Part shown: one piece after another, positions 6,783 through 12,302 of the stretch | Layout: every line of letters starts with the position of its first letter | How positions within the stretch are numbered: position 1 is the first letter of the stretch | Source: Eubacteriales Family XIII. Incertae Sedis bacterium | Lineage (GTDB): Bacteria; Bacillota_A; Clostridia; Peptostreptococcales; Anaerovoracaceae | NCBI GenBank assembly: GCA_031278145.1 | Contig: JAITLA010000201.1 | Location: forward strand, 1-12,302 | DNA: 12,302 nt | Reading direction: 5' to 3' | Notes under the pieces: model-generated | What the model was told of the DNA's origin: nothing | Database searches by the model: none | Seen by the model: only the letters and a program-made list of their open reading frames with translations | Translations under genes and position numbers: made by a program

Positions 6783-7418
6783 TCACGGCAGAAAGCGCAC
6801 GAAGCCGCCGCCCCGCTCGGCGCTCGCGAGCCAGCGGCCGAGGTTCACGTGGAGCAGGCTGCAGTTGTCGAGTATCTCAAGGCGCACCGCGCCGTCGTCC
6901 CCGCAGTCCATGGCCGTGATCGTGACCCAGTGCCATTTTTCCAATTGGAGTTCCACCCCGTTGTGGAGGTTCAGGAAGGCCACGGGCAGGTCCCGTTCAA
7001 GCCCGACGCGTATGAAGGCGGCGACCTGCGCGAGCGGTGGGCGCGCGTTGCGGCTGTCGTCGATATCGAGCGCTTCCGTGCGCAAGCGCAGACCCTCGTC
7101 GCCGGCGTAGCCGGCGACGCCCTGCCGCAGCTTCATCGTGGTGTTGACGCCGCCTCTGCCGGGCGTCACGTAGCGCCACACGCGATCCATCAGGCGGATG
7201 AATTCCCGCTTGTCCCGTACCCCTTCGCCGCCCGCTTCCGCGGCGCCGGCCCGCGCGTTGCGCAGGTAGAGGATCACGTTCGTCGCGGTGGTCGGCCCGC
7301 AGCCGGCCATGCGTCGCCACCAAGAAGCGTACCAGTCTTGATCGCCGCCCTTGACCGTTTCGCCGTTCTCCGCGTCGCGGAGGTCGAAGTATTCAAGATT
7401 TGACAGCGCCACTCTCAT
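6783..7418 (-). CDS. C39-like (papain-fold) cysteine peptidase, cytoplasmic
   Basis: A 211-residue protein with the C39-like catalytic layout. The nucleophile motif is MAGCGPTTATNVILYL (Cys40), the catalytic His is in WHWVTI (His163), and the acidic or amide partner is in LDNCSL (Asp184 or Asn185). The Cys-about-120-His-about-20-Asp spacing is typical of stand-alone C39-like domains. There is no signal peptide, membrane segment or ABC domain, so it is not a bacteriocin-exporting C39 transporter. The start (MRVALSNLEYF) has only a weak GGAAAG upstream. It lies 24 bp after the distal 67-bp repeat and downstream of htpG on the same strand, so read-through from the htpG promoter is likely. Its substrate is unknown. 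Confidence 0.7.
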   Translation of the reverse strand: MRVALSNLEYFDLRDAENGETVKGGDQDWYASWWRRMAGCGPTTATNVILYLRNARAGAAEAGGEGVRDKREFIRLMDRVWRYVTPGRGGVNTTMKLRQGVAGYAGDEGLRLRTEALDIDDSRNARPPLAQVAAFIRVGLERDLPVAFLNLHNGVELQLEKWHWVTITAMDCGDDGAVRLEILDNCSLLHVNLGRWLASAERGGGFVRFLP

Positions 7419-7442
7419 GCTCGCATCGCTTTCCGTTTCGTT

Positions 7443-7509
7443 CCCGCACAGGCCGTCCGCTCTACCGTTCGCTCATGAGCGCGCAGACGGCGCTCGCAAA
7501 GGCGACCGG
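7443..7509. repeat. 67-bp direct repeat, distal copy (carries a duplicated htpG 3' end)
   Basis: Identical to 7778-7844 except for A at 7498 against G at 7833; offset 335 bp. On the minus strand it encodes [15 protein letters not shown] plus the TAG stop (7509-7462), the exact tail of htpG, but it has no htpG body attached here. It contains a perfect 12-bp palindrome, CGCTCATGAGCG (7470-7481). It sits between the small gene 7541-7738 and the C39-like gene. Confidence 0.9.
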
Positions 7510-7540
7510 CACAAGTCTTACGCAGTTATACCACCGGTTG

Positions 7541-7738
7541 TTACAGCGTAATCCGTTTGCTCTCTGCGGCTTTGCCCCGAGTGCCGCACACGGGTATAAT
7601 GCCGTGTTCCTTCAACAGGGATTCTGTTTGTGCCTTGATATACGCCGTCAACTCCGACGAAGACATGTCTTTTGTTTCCTCATAAAGCGACACACGGATT
7701 GCGTTTAGCTCTTTCTCAATCGTATTCGGGTTCTTCAT
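7541..7738 (-). CDS. Small hypothetical protein, antitoxin-like in size and layout
   Basis: 65 residues beginning MKNPNTIEKELNAIRVSLYEETKDM and continuing through a second helix to a basic tail (GKAAESKRITL). The sequence predicts two amphipathic helices (about 4-21 and 26-45). GGAGGTG sits 7 nt before the ATG, an excellent ribosome site. The pattern N-A-I-R-x3-Y-E-E-T-K-x-M-S resembles short conserved Bacillota proteins that I associate with toxin-antitoxin-like pairs, but no partner gene is present and the function is unknown. Codon use is less GC-rich than in htpG. The gene lies wholly between the two 67-bp repeats. An overlapping in-frame stub (MEVLDNEEPEYD) spans its start. Confidence 0.65.
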   Translation of the reverse strand: MKNPNTIEKELNAIRVSLYEETKDMSSSELTAYIKAQTESLLKEHGIIPVCGTRGKAAESKRITL

Positions 7739-7777
7739 TGTCCAGCACCTCCATAGGCGTACATATCACAACTTTCC

Positions 7778-7844
7778 CCCGCACAGGCCGTCCGCTCTAC
7801 CGTTCGCTCATGAGCGCGCAGACGGCGCTCGCGAAGGCGACCGG
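7778..7844. repeat. 67-bp direct repeat, proximal copy (true htpG 3' end)
   Basis: This copy includes the last 16 codons of htpG with its TAG (7799-7797) and 19 bp beyond. It matches 7443-7509 with one mismatch (66 of 67) and carries the same 12-bp palindrome at 7805-7816. One repeat plus the 268-bp interval gives a 335-bp unit. Confidence 0.9.
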
Positions 7845-9740
7845 GTCCTCTATCGGCAGGCCCTCGATCAGCAGGGCCTGATCGTAGAGCAGACCCGCGT
7901 AGTTTGCGAGGCGCTCCTTGTCGTCCACCACCGCCTCGAGCGCGCGGAATACGGCGTGATCCGCGTTGATCTCCAGTATCCGCTTGGCTTTCACGTCGCC
8001 GCCCGCGGGCATGGCCGAAAGCACCTTCTCCATTTCGAGCGAGATGCCCTCGCCGCTCGCGAGGCAGACGGGATGGCTTTTGAGCCTGCGCGAGAGCCGC
8101 ACCTCCGCCACCTTGTCGCCGAGCGCCTCCTTGACGGCGGCCAAGAGCTCCTTGCTGCTCTCCGCCTTTTCCTCGGCGGCCTTCTTTTCCTCGTCGGATT
8201 CCTCGATGCCGAGATCGCCCTCCGAAACGGATTTGAACGACTTTTCCTTGTATTGCATCAGCGCCCGCAGCGCGAATTCGTCCACATCGTCGGTCAGGTA
8301 GAGGATCTCGTAGCCCTTGTCCTTCAAGCGCTCCGTCTGCGGCTGCTTGTCGAGCTTGTCCGTCGATTCGCCCGCCGCGTAATAGATGAATTTCTGTTCC
8401 GCGCCCATGCGCGAAACGTATTCCGACAGCGTGACGAGCTTCTTCTCGGAGGAGGAATGGAACAGGATGAGGTCCTCGAGCAGCTCCTTCTTCATGCCGT
8501 AATTGTCGTAGACGCCGAACTTGAGCTGAAGACCGAAGGCCTTGAAGAATTCCTCGTACTTCTCCCTGTCCGTGTTGAGCATCGCCTGCAACTCCGATTT
8601 GATCTTGCCCTCGATCCTGCTCGCGATGGCCTTGAGCTGGCGGTCGTGTTGCAGCATTTCGCGCGAGATGTTCAGCGAAAGGTCCTGCGAGTCCACGAGC
8701 CCCTTGACGAAGCTGAAATAGTCCGGCAGGAGGTCGGCGCATTTGTCCATGATCATGACGCCGCTCGAATAGAGCTGCAAGCCCTTTTCGTATTCGCGCG
8801 TGTAGTAATTGAAGGGCGCCTTCGCGGGGATGTAGAGCAGGGCATCGTAGCTGATCACGCCCTCGACGCTCGTATGGATCACCTTGAGGGGCTCGGTGTA
8901 ATCCATGAACTTGTCTTTGTAGAATTCGTTGTATTCCTCGTCCTTTATATCGTTTTTGCCGCGCTTCCAGAGCGGGACCATGCTGTTCAGCGTATCGGCC
9001 TCGATGTAGCTCTCGTATTCGGGCGGGGCGTTCTCGTCCGCGCCCTCCGCCTTGGGCAGGGGCCGCCGCTTTTCCACGTTCATCTTGATGGGATAGCGGA
9101 TGTAATCCGAATAGCGCCGCACGAGATTCCGGATGCGATAGCTTTCGAGGAATTCATCGTAATTCTCGTCTTCCGTGTTCTCCTTGACGGTCAATACGAT
9201 CTCCGTGCCGTTGCCGTCGCGGGCGGATTCCTTCACGGTGTAACCGTCCGCGCCCGCGGATTCCCATTCCCAAGATTGCTCCTCGCCGAAGGCGCGGCTG
9301 ATGACGCGCACGCGCTTGCTGACCATAAAGGCCGAGTAGAAACCGACGCCGAACCGCCCGATGATGTCTATCGCGTCGCGCGCGGTCTGCGCCTTCTTCG
9401 TGTCCGCGCCGTTTTCAAGGCTCTCCTTCTTGAAATCGAGCGTGCCGCTATGCGCGATTATGCCGAGGTTCGTTTCCATCTCCTCCCTCGTCATGCCGAT
9501 GCCGTTGTCCGAAATCGTCAGGGTCCGCGTGGCCTTGTCCACAGAAATCCATATGCTGAAATCATCCTTCGAAACGCCCGTGTTCTTCTTGTCGATCAAG
9601 CTCTTGTAATACAGCTTGTCGATGGCGTCGCTCGCGTTCGAGATCAATTCGCGCAGGAAGATCTCCTTGTGCGTGTAGATGGAATTGATCATAAGGTCCA
9701 GCAAGCGCTTGGATTCGGCCTTGAATTGTTTTTTTGCCAT
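7797..9740 (-). CDS. htpG: Molecular chaperone HtpG (bacterial Hsp90)
   Basis: A homodimeric ATP-dependent chaperone of the cytoplasm; 647 residues, normal for HtpG. The start is the ATG at 9740, 5 nt after GGAGG (9750-9746); the frame runs further upstream but through the CIRCE operator, so the longer form is rejected. GHKL ATPase motifs are all present: [16 protein letters not shown] with catalytic E31 and Mg-binding N35, ISDNGIGMT (76-84), and [12 protein letters not shown] (127-138). The middle-domain motif [16 protein letters not shown] is intact. A charged segment ([18 protein letters not shown]) leads into the C-terminal dimerisation domain, which ends CALMSER. It is transcribed from a sigma-A promoter under CIRCE. 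Its final codons fall within a 67-bp repeat. Confidence 0.97.
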   Translation of the reverse strand: MAKKQFKAESKRLLDLMINSIYTHKEIFLRELISNASDAIDKLYYKSLIDKKNTGVSKDDFSIWISVDKATRTLTISDNGIGMTREEMETNLGIIAHSGTLDFKKESLENGADTKKAQTARDAIDIIGRFGVGFYSAFMVSKRVRVISRAFGEEQSWEWESAGADGYTVKESARDGNGTEIVLTVKENTEDENYDEFLESYRIRNLVRRYSDYIRYPIKMNVEKRRPLPKAEGADENAPPEYESYIEADTLNSMVPLWKRGKNDIKDEEYNEFYKDKFMDYTEPLKVIHTSVEGVISYDALLYIPAKAPFNYYTREYEKGLQLYSSGVMIMDKCADLLPDYFSFVKGLVDSQDLSLNISREMLQHDRQLKAIASRIEGKIKSELQAMLNTDREKYEEFFKAFGLQLKFGVYDNYGMKKELLEDLILFHSSSEKKLVTLSEYVSRMGAEQKFIYYAAGESTDKLDKQPQTERLKDKGYEILYLTDDVDEFALRALMQYKEKSFKSVSEGDLGIEESDEEKKAAEEKAESSKELLAAVKEALGDKVAEVRLSRRLKSHPVCLASGEGISLEMEKVLSAMPAGGDVKAKRILEINADHAVFRALEAVVDDKERLANYAGLLYDQALLIEGLPIEDPVAFASAVCALMSER

Positions 9741-9855
9741 ACTTGCCTCCGATGTGCGGCTCCCGGGCCGCTTACAACTGTTACCGAAACGATTTTTGTC
9801 CGGCCGCGCGGCCCGCCGGACGCCAATGCGCGGGCGAGCCCCTCCCGTCCCTGCG

Positions 9856-9882
9856 TTAGCACTCAACGCATAAGAGTGCCAA
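9856..9882 (-). promoter_or_regulatory. CIRCE operator (HrcA binding site) of htpG
   Basis: TTAGCACTC (9856-9864), a 9-nt spacer, then GAGTGCCAA (9874-9882). This matches the CIRCE consensus TTAGCACTC-N9-GAGTGCTAA at all but one position. It lies immediately downstream of the htpG -10 box, so HrcA would block initiation until heat or unfolded protein relieves it. Confidence 0.95.
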
Positions 9883-9889
9883 CACCTTT

Positions 9890-9918
9890 ACTATACCGTA
9901 ATTTCTCATGTAAATCAA
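9890..9918 (-). promoter_or_regulatory. Sigma-A promoter of htpG
   Basis: On the minus strand, TTGATT (9918-9913) and TATAGT (9895-9890) are separated by exactly 17 bp. The expected start near 9883 places CIRCE at the transcript's 5' end and leaves a leader of about 140 nt. Confidence 0.85.
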
Positions 9919-9946
9919 TAGCTTTTTTGAAAAAACACGACCGCAA

Positions 9947-10089
9947 GACACAAAGGGGACGGTTCTTTTGTGTCCCGCGTGATGATGCGCGGAATCAACC
10001 GGCAAAACATCTTCGAGGAAGAATCCGATTGCGCACGGTTTCTCGAAACACCGGCCGAATGTGGCACAAAAGAACCGTCCCCTTGTGTC
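9947..10089. mobile_element. 143-bp inverted-repeat element (MITE/REPIN-like) with internal transposase scrap
   Basis: A 28-bp terminal segment (9947-9974) and a 27-bp segment (10063-10089) are reverse complements apart from one indel and one mismatch. Both share the core GGGGACGGTTCTTTTGTG or its complement. Each end is itself a small hairpin (GACACAAA / TTTGTGTC in the left end). The interior encodes a fragment of an IS200/RAYT-type transposase. The element sits between two oppositely oriented promoters and is too short to be autonomous. Confidence 0.7.
9973..10050 (+). pseudogene. Fragment of an IS200/RAYT-type (Y1 HUH) transposase
   Basis: The frame reads SRVMMRGINRQNIFEEESD and then CARFLET. 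This is the N-terminal signature of Y1-type transposases (usually ...H-x-M-x-RGINRQ-x-IF-x3-D-x3-F). The HUH motif and catalytic Tyr regions are missing, and the frame runs straight into the right inverted repeat, so this is an internally deleted remnant with no activity. Confidence 0.65.
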
Positions 10090-10119
10090 CCTCTGTGTCC
10101 CCCTGTTTTGCGAAATGTG

Positions 10120-10148
10120 TTGCATTTTCGTTACAACGGCGGTATAAT
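10120..10148 (+). promoter_or_regulatory. Sigma-A promoter of the WG-repeat protein gene
   Basis: TTGCAT (10120-10125), a 17-bp spacer, then a perfect TATAAT (10143-10148). Transcription would start near 10155, about 130 nt before the ATG at 10288. It lies 31 bp outside the right end of the inverted-repeat element. Confidence 0.8.
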
Positions 10149-10287
10149 GTGAAATGTCAGGAATTTTTTTTTTCTGAATTCCGCTTGTCGCGCCGGACTG
10201 TGAAGAAGCAGGCCTTTTGATAGGCAAGCTGTCGCAATGCCAACACCATGCAAGCTTTTCGGAATGAAGATTGGTCGGAGGACAAAA

Positions 10288-12302
10288 ATGCGGTCAAAAA
10301 TGAAATTCGCCTTGCTTGTCGTGTTCGCCTCAATCGCGTTGGCCCACTGTTTTCCAATGTCCGCAGCGGCAGTGGTTACCGATACCCTTTATCCCGGCCT
10401 TTCCTTGCGCGATTATGCGAAGATACCGAGTGGCGTGCTGTATTCGGGCGACGGGTACTCATTGGTGGAAACGGATTTCGCTTTCCTCAAAGACGCGTTG
10501 GCGACGGATCCTGAAACGGGACTGCCCATGGTTAGAGATATCGGGTTGGAAGCAATTGGTGGCGGGTATTTTCAACTCGAAATTCGTTGGCATACCGATT
10601 ATTTTCACAAAATGCGCGGGGTGCCGACACTGCCGGACGGCAGCGTTGATTATGATCGCCTCACGACCGGTTTCGGTTTTGGGTCATACCGCACCTATTC
10701 GATTATGGATAGCAATTTCAATTTGCTCGCCCCGATTGATGTCAACATTTCCTGTGGCGCCAATGTCGATATTTGTATTGTGACGGATTATACGGGATTT
10801 GATTATAATGGCGGTTTTAATTATAAAAGCGGCGATTACGCCCCGAGTGCGTTTATAGACCGCTCAGGAAGGATAATCAAGCCTTTCGGGGAATATGATT
10901 ATGCGGTTTCGACAATAGATAACACCGGGTATTACTCGGTAGGGACATTCGCCAATATGTACGCAGCCTCGGAAGAGGCGTCTAAATACGTCGTTATGAA
11001 CAAAACGGGCGAAATTATTGATCCCGCCGAAATTGAGAGCATATTCCGTGCGGCGTATCCGGTGTCGCGCTTTGAACGGGACGGCAAATACGGTTTAATA
11101 CACAGAAACGGCAATGTCGTGTTGCCGGCGGAATATGATGCGGTTTTCGATAAGATAGTGGATGTACAAGGGAGTTCACACGCGTATGACTCTTGGAACG
11201 AATATAAAGGTTTCATCATCTTGAAGGATGGTAAGCGCGGTTTTTGCGATTTGACCGGCAAGGTTGTCATCCCGCCTATCTATGATGAAGTGGCTGTGCA
11301 GTGTTACACAGAGATAGACCATGAGGAGCCGGGGAGCCGTAGTGGCACTCCCGCATACGGCTTGGAGGACGGGATAGCGGACGATGTCGTGTCCGTCAGG
11401 AACGGAACCGGTCCGGAGGCGAAATACGCCTTGTATAACATCGACGGAGCGTTGATCGTCGACGGCGGGCAGTACACCATAAACGGCTACAGCGATGGCG
11501 TGGTAGTCGTGTCCGATGCCCATTCCGCCATCTGCCTGGATACGCACGGCAGAGAATTGTTCAGAATCTCTTATAACAACGCAATCGGTGAGTTCATCTA
11601 CGCTTTTTCCGAAGGGCTGATGCTCGACAATGAATCCAAAGATGGAAAATGGAGTGTTGTCTGGCGCGACAAGACCGGCGCCGTTGCGATTGGCCCATTC
11701 CCCGTACCTCGCGAAGGCAACGCTTTCAGTCATATGAAGTTCGGCGACGGTCTTACGTTGCTTCCGAGTCCCAACCAAGCAGGCTTGGGAGCGATTATGG
11801 ACAGGCACGGGAAAGTATTGACGCCTTTTTCATATCAGTTGATTTCCAATGTTGACAGGATGAGGAATGGGGCACTGAGGGTATTAAAATGGGACGCGGC
11901 CACTCAAATGGATCGCCCCGTTCTGATCACAAAGTACAATGTGAGTGCCACCGCGTCAACCGTATCGGTCAACGGCAAGAGGATCGCGTTTGACGCCTAT
12001 GGCATAAATGACAACAACTACTTCAAGCTCCGCGATCTGGCCTATGTCCTCAATGGCACGGACAAGCGGTTTGAGGTCGGCTGGGACGGCGCGAACAACG
12101 CCATAACGCTCACAAGCGGTAAGACATACACGGTCGTCGGCGACGAGATGTCCGGTAATGATATCGGAGATAAGGCAACTATGCCAATGGCTTCGACAAT
12201 TATTCTTGACGGCAGGAAAGTGCCGTTCACCGCCTACAACATCGGCGGCAACAACTATTTCAAGCTCCGTGACATCGGGGCGGCGTTTGACTTCGGCGTG
12301 GA
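10288..12302 (+). CDS. Secreted WG-repeat protein with C-terminal stalk (copper amine oxidase N-like) domain, 3' truncated
   Basis: The frame is open from the ATG at 10288 (GGAGG 6 nt upstream) to the window edge, 671 codons without a stop. A signal peptide is evident: basic RSKMK, a hydrophobic core FALLVVFASIALA, and a likely cut after MSAAA near residue 28. WG-type repeats follow, e.g. GKYGLIHRNGNVVLPAEYDAV (near 266) and GKRGFCDLTGKVVIPPIYDEV (near 315), with weaker units around 233 and 380-540. From about residue 552 a stalk domain has two copies of a motif containing NNYFKLRD (576 and 655). Such proteins are extracellular and often wall-associated; no enzymatic activity can be assigned. 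Base composition is less GC-rich than in the transporter genes, which suggests a different history. A sorting signal or more domains may lie past the edge. Confidence 0.85.
   Translation, partial: MRSKMKFALLVVFASIALAHCFPMSAAAVVTDTLYPGLSLRDYAKIPSGVLYSGDGYSLVETDFAFLKDALATDPETGLPMVRDIGLEAIGGGYFQLEIRWHTDYFHKMRGVPTLPDGSVDYDRLTTGFGFGSYRTYSIMDSNFNLLAPIDVNISCGANVDICIVTDYTGFDYNGGFNYKSGDYAPSAFIDRSGRIIKPFGEYDYAVSTIDNTGYYSVGTFANMYAASEEASKYVVMNKTGEIIDPAEIESIFRAAYPVSRFERDGKYGLIHRNGNVVLPAEYDAVFDKIVDVQGSSHAYDSWNEYKGFIILKDGKRGFCDLTGKVVIPPIYDEVAVQCYTEIDHEEPGSRSGTPAYGLEDGIADDVVSVRNGTGPEAKYALYNIDGALIVDGGQYTINGYSDGVVVVSDAHSAICLDTHGRELFRISYNNAIGEFIYAFSEGLMLDNESKDGKWSVVWRDKTGAVAIGPFPVPREGNAFSHMKFGDGLTLLPSPNQAGLGAIMDRHGKVLTPFSYQLISNVDRMRNGALRVLKWDAATQMDRPVLITKYNVSATASTVSVNGKRIAFDAYGINDNNYFKLRDLAYVLNGTDKRFEVGWDGANNAITLTSGKTYTVVGDEMSGNDIGDKATMPMASTIILDGRKVPFTAYNIGGNNYFKLRDIGAAFDFGV

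Larger units (their letters stand above)
9741..10287. other. Intergenic region between htpG and the WG-repeat gene
   Basis: No intact gene. From left to right it holds the htpG leader, the CIRCE operator (9856-9882), the htpG promoter (9890-9918), an inverted-repeat element with a transposase remnant (9947-10089), the promoter of the WG-repeat gene (10120-10148) and a leader of about 130 nt. That leader contains a run of ten T (10164-10173) flanked by GGAATT and AATTCC. Confidence 0.8.

Noticed and set aside
7510..7545. An integron attC-like site after the small gene
   Set aside because: TAACAA and a short ACCGGT palindrome are present, but no paired core and inverse-core sites with the right layout can be found.
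7956..10220. A 754-codon plus-strand open frame
   Set aside because: It is antisense to htpG, runs through the CIRCE operator and the htpG promoter, and has a composition typical of the opposite frame of a GC-rich gene. HtpG on the minus strand has all family motifs.
10288..10371. A lipoprotein lipobox (LAHC) in the WG-protein signal peptide
   Set aside because: His at the -1 position is not accepted by lipobox rules; an ordinary signal-peptidase-I site near SAAA fits better.
1..12302. CRISPR arrays, tRNA or rRNA genes
   Set aside because: No regularly spaced repeat series, cloverleaf with CCA-end context, or rRNA-like conserved segment was seen anywhere in the window.

Overview
The window looks like the chromosome of a high-GC, probably uncultured, clostridial-type Bacillota. 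The signs are AGGAGG-class ribosome binding sites before nearly every gene, a CIRCE/HrcA heat-shock operator, a sigma-54 activator of the RocR/NtrC type, a WG-repeat surface protein with a copper-amine-oxidase-N-like stalk domain, and a remnant of an IS200/RAYT-type transposase inside inverted repeats. The lineage is inferred; no rRNA or marker tree is available here.

Left part (1-6731): the tail of an unrecognised gene ends at a rho-independent terminator. Next come a PAS / AAA+ / Fis-HTH sigma-54 enhancer-binding protein (540-1988, +), a convergent MFS transporter (2034-3299, -), a 674-bp intergenic region, and a co-directional pair: a GPH/MelB-type symporter (3974-5422) and a DmpA-type P1 aminopeptidase (5601-6731). 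The intergenic region holds a near-consensus sigma-54 promoter pointing at the symporter/peptidase pair. A second, weaker sigma-54-like site points the other way at the MFS gene, and there are palindromes that could bind the activator. The simplest reading is a small sigma-54 regulon in which a PAS-sensing activator turns on two transporters and one N-terminal-nucleophile aminopeptidase/amidase, presumably to take up and cleave small peptides or amides.

Middle (6783-9918, minus strand): a sigma-A promoter with an overlapping CIRCE operator drives htpG. The 3' end of htpG, with its last 16 codons including the stop, lies in a 67-bp sequence that recurs 335 bp downstream with one mismatch. Between the copies sits one small gene of 65 codons, and just beyond the distal copy starts a cytoplasmic C39-like cysteine-peptidase gene. 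The layout looks like a miniature insertion or duplication at the 3' end of htpG that left htpG intact.

Right part (9947-12302): a 143-bp inverted-repeat element with a transposase fragment separates the htpG promoter from a good sigma-A promoter. That promoter drives a secreted WG-repeat/stalk-domain protein which runs off the window. Its coding sequence is visibly more A+T-rich than the left part.
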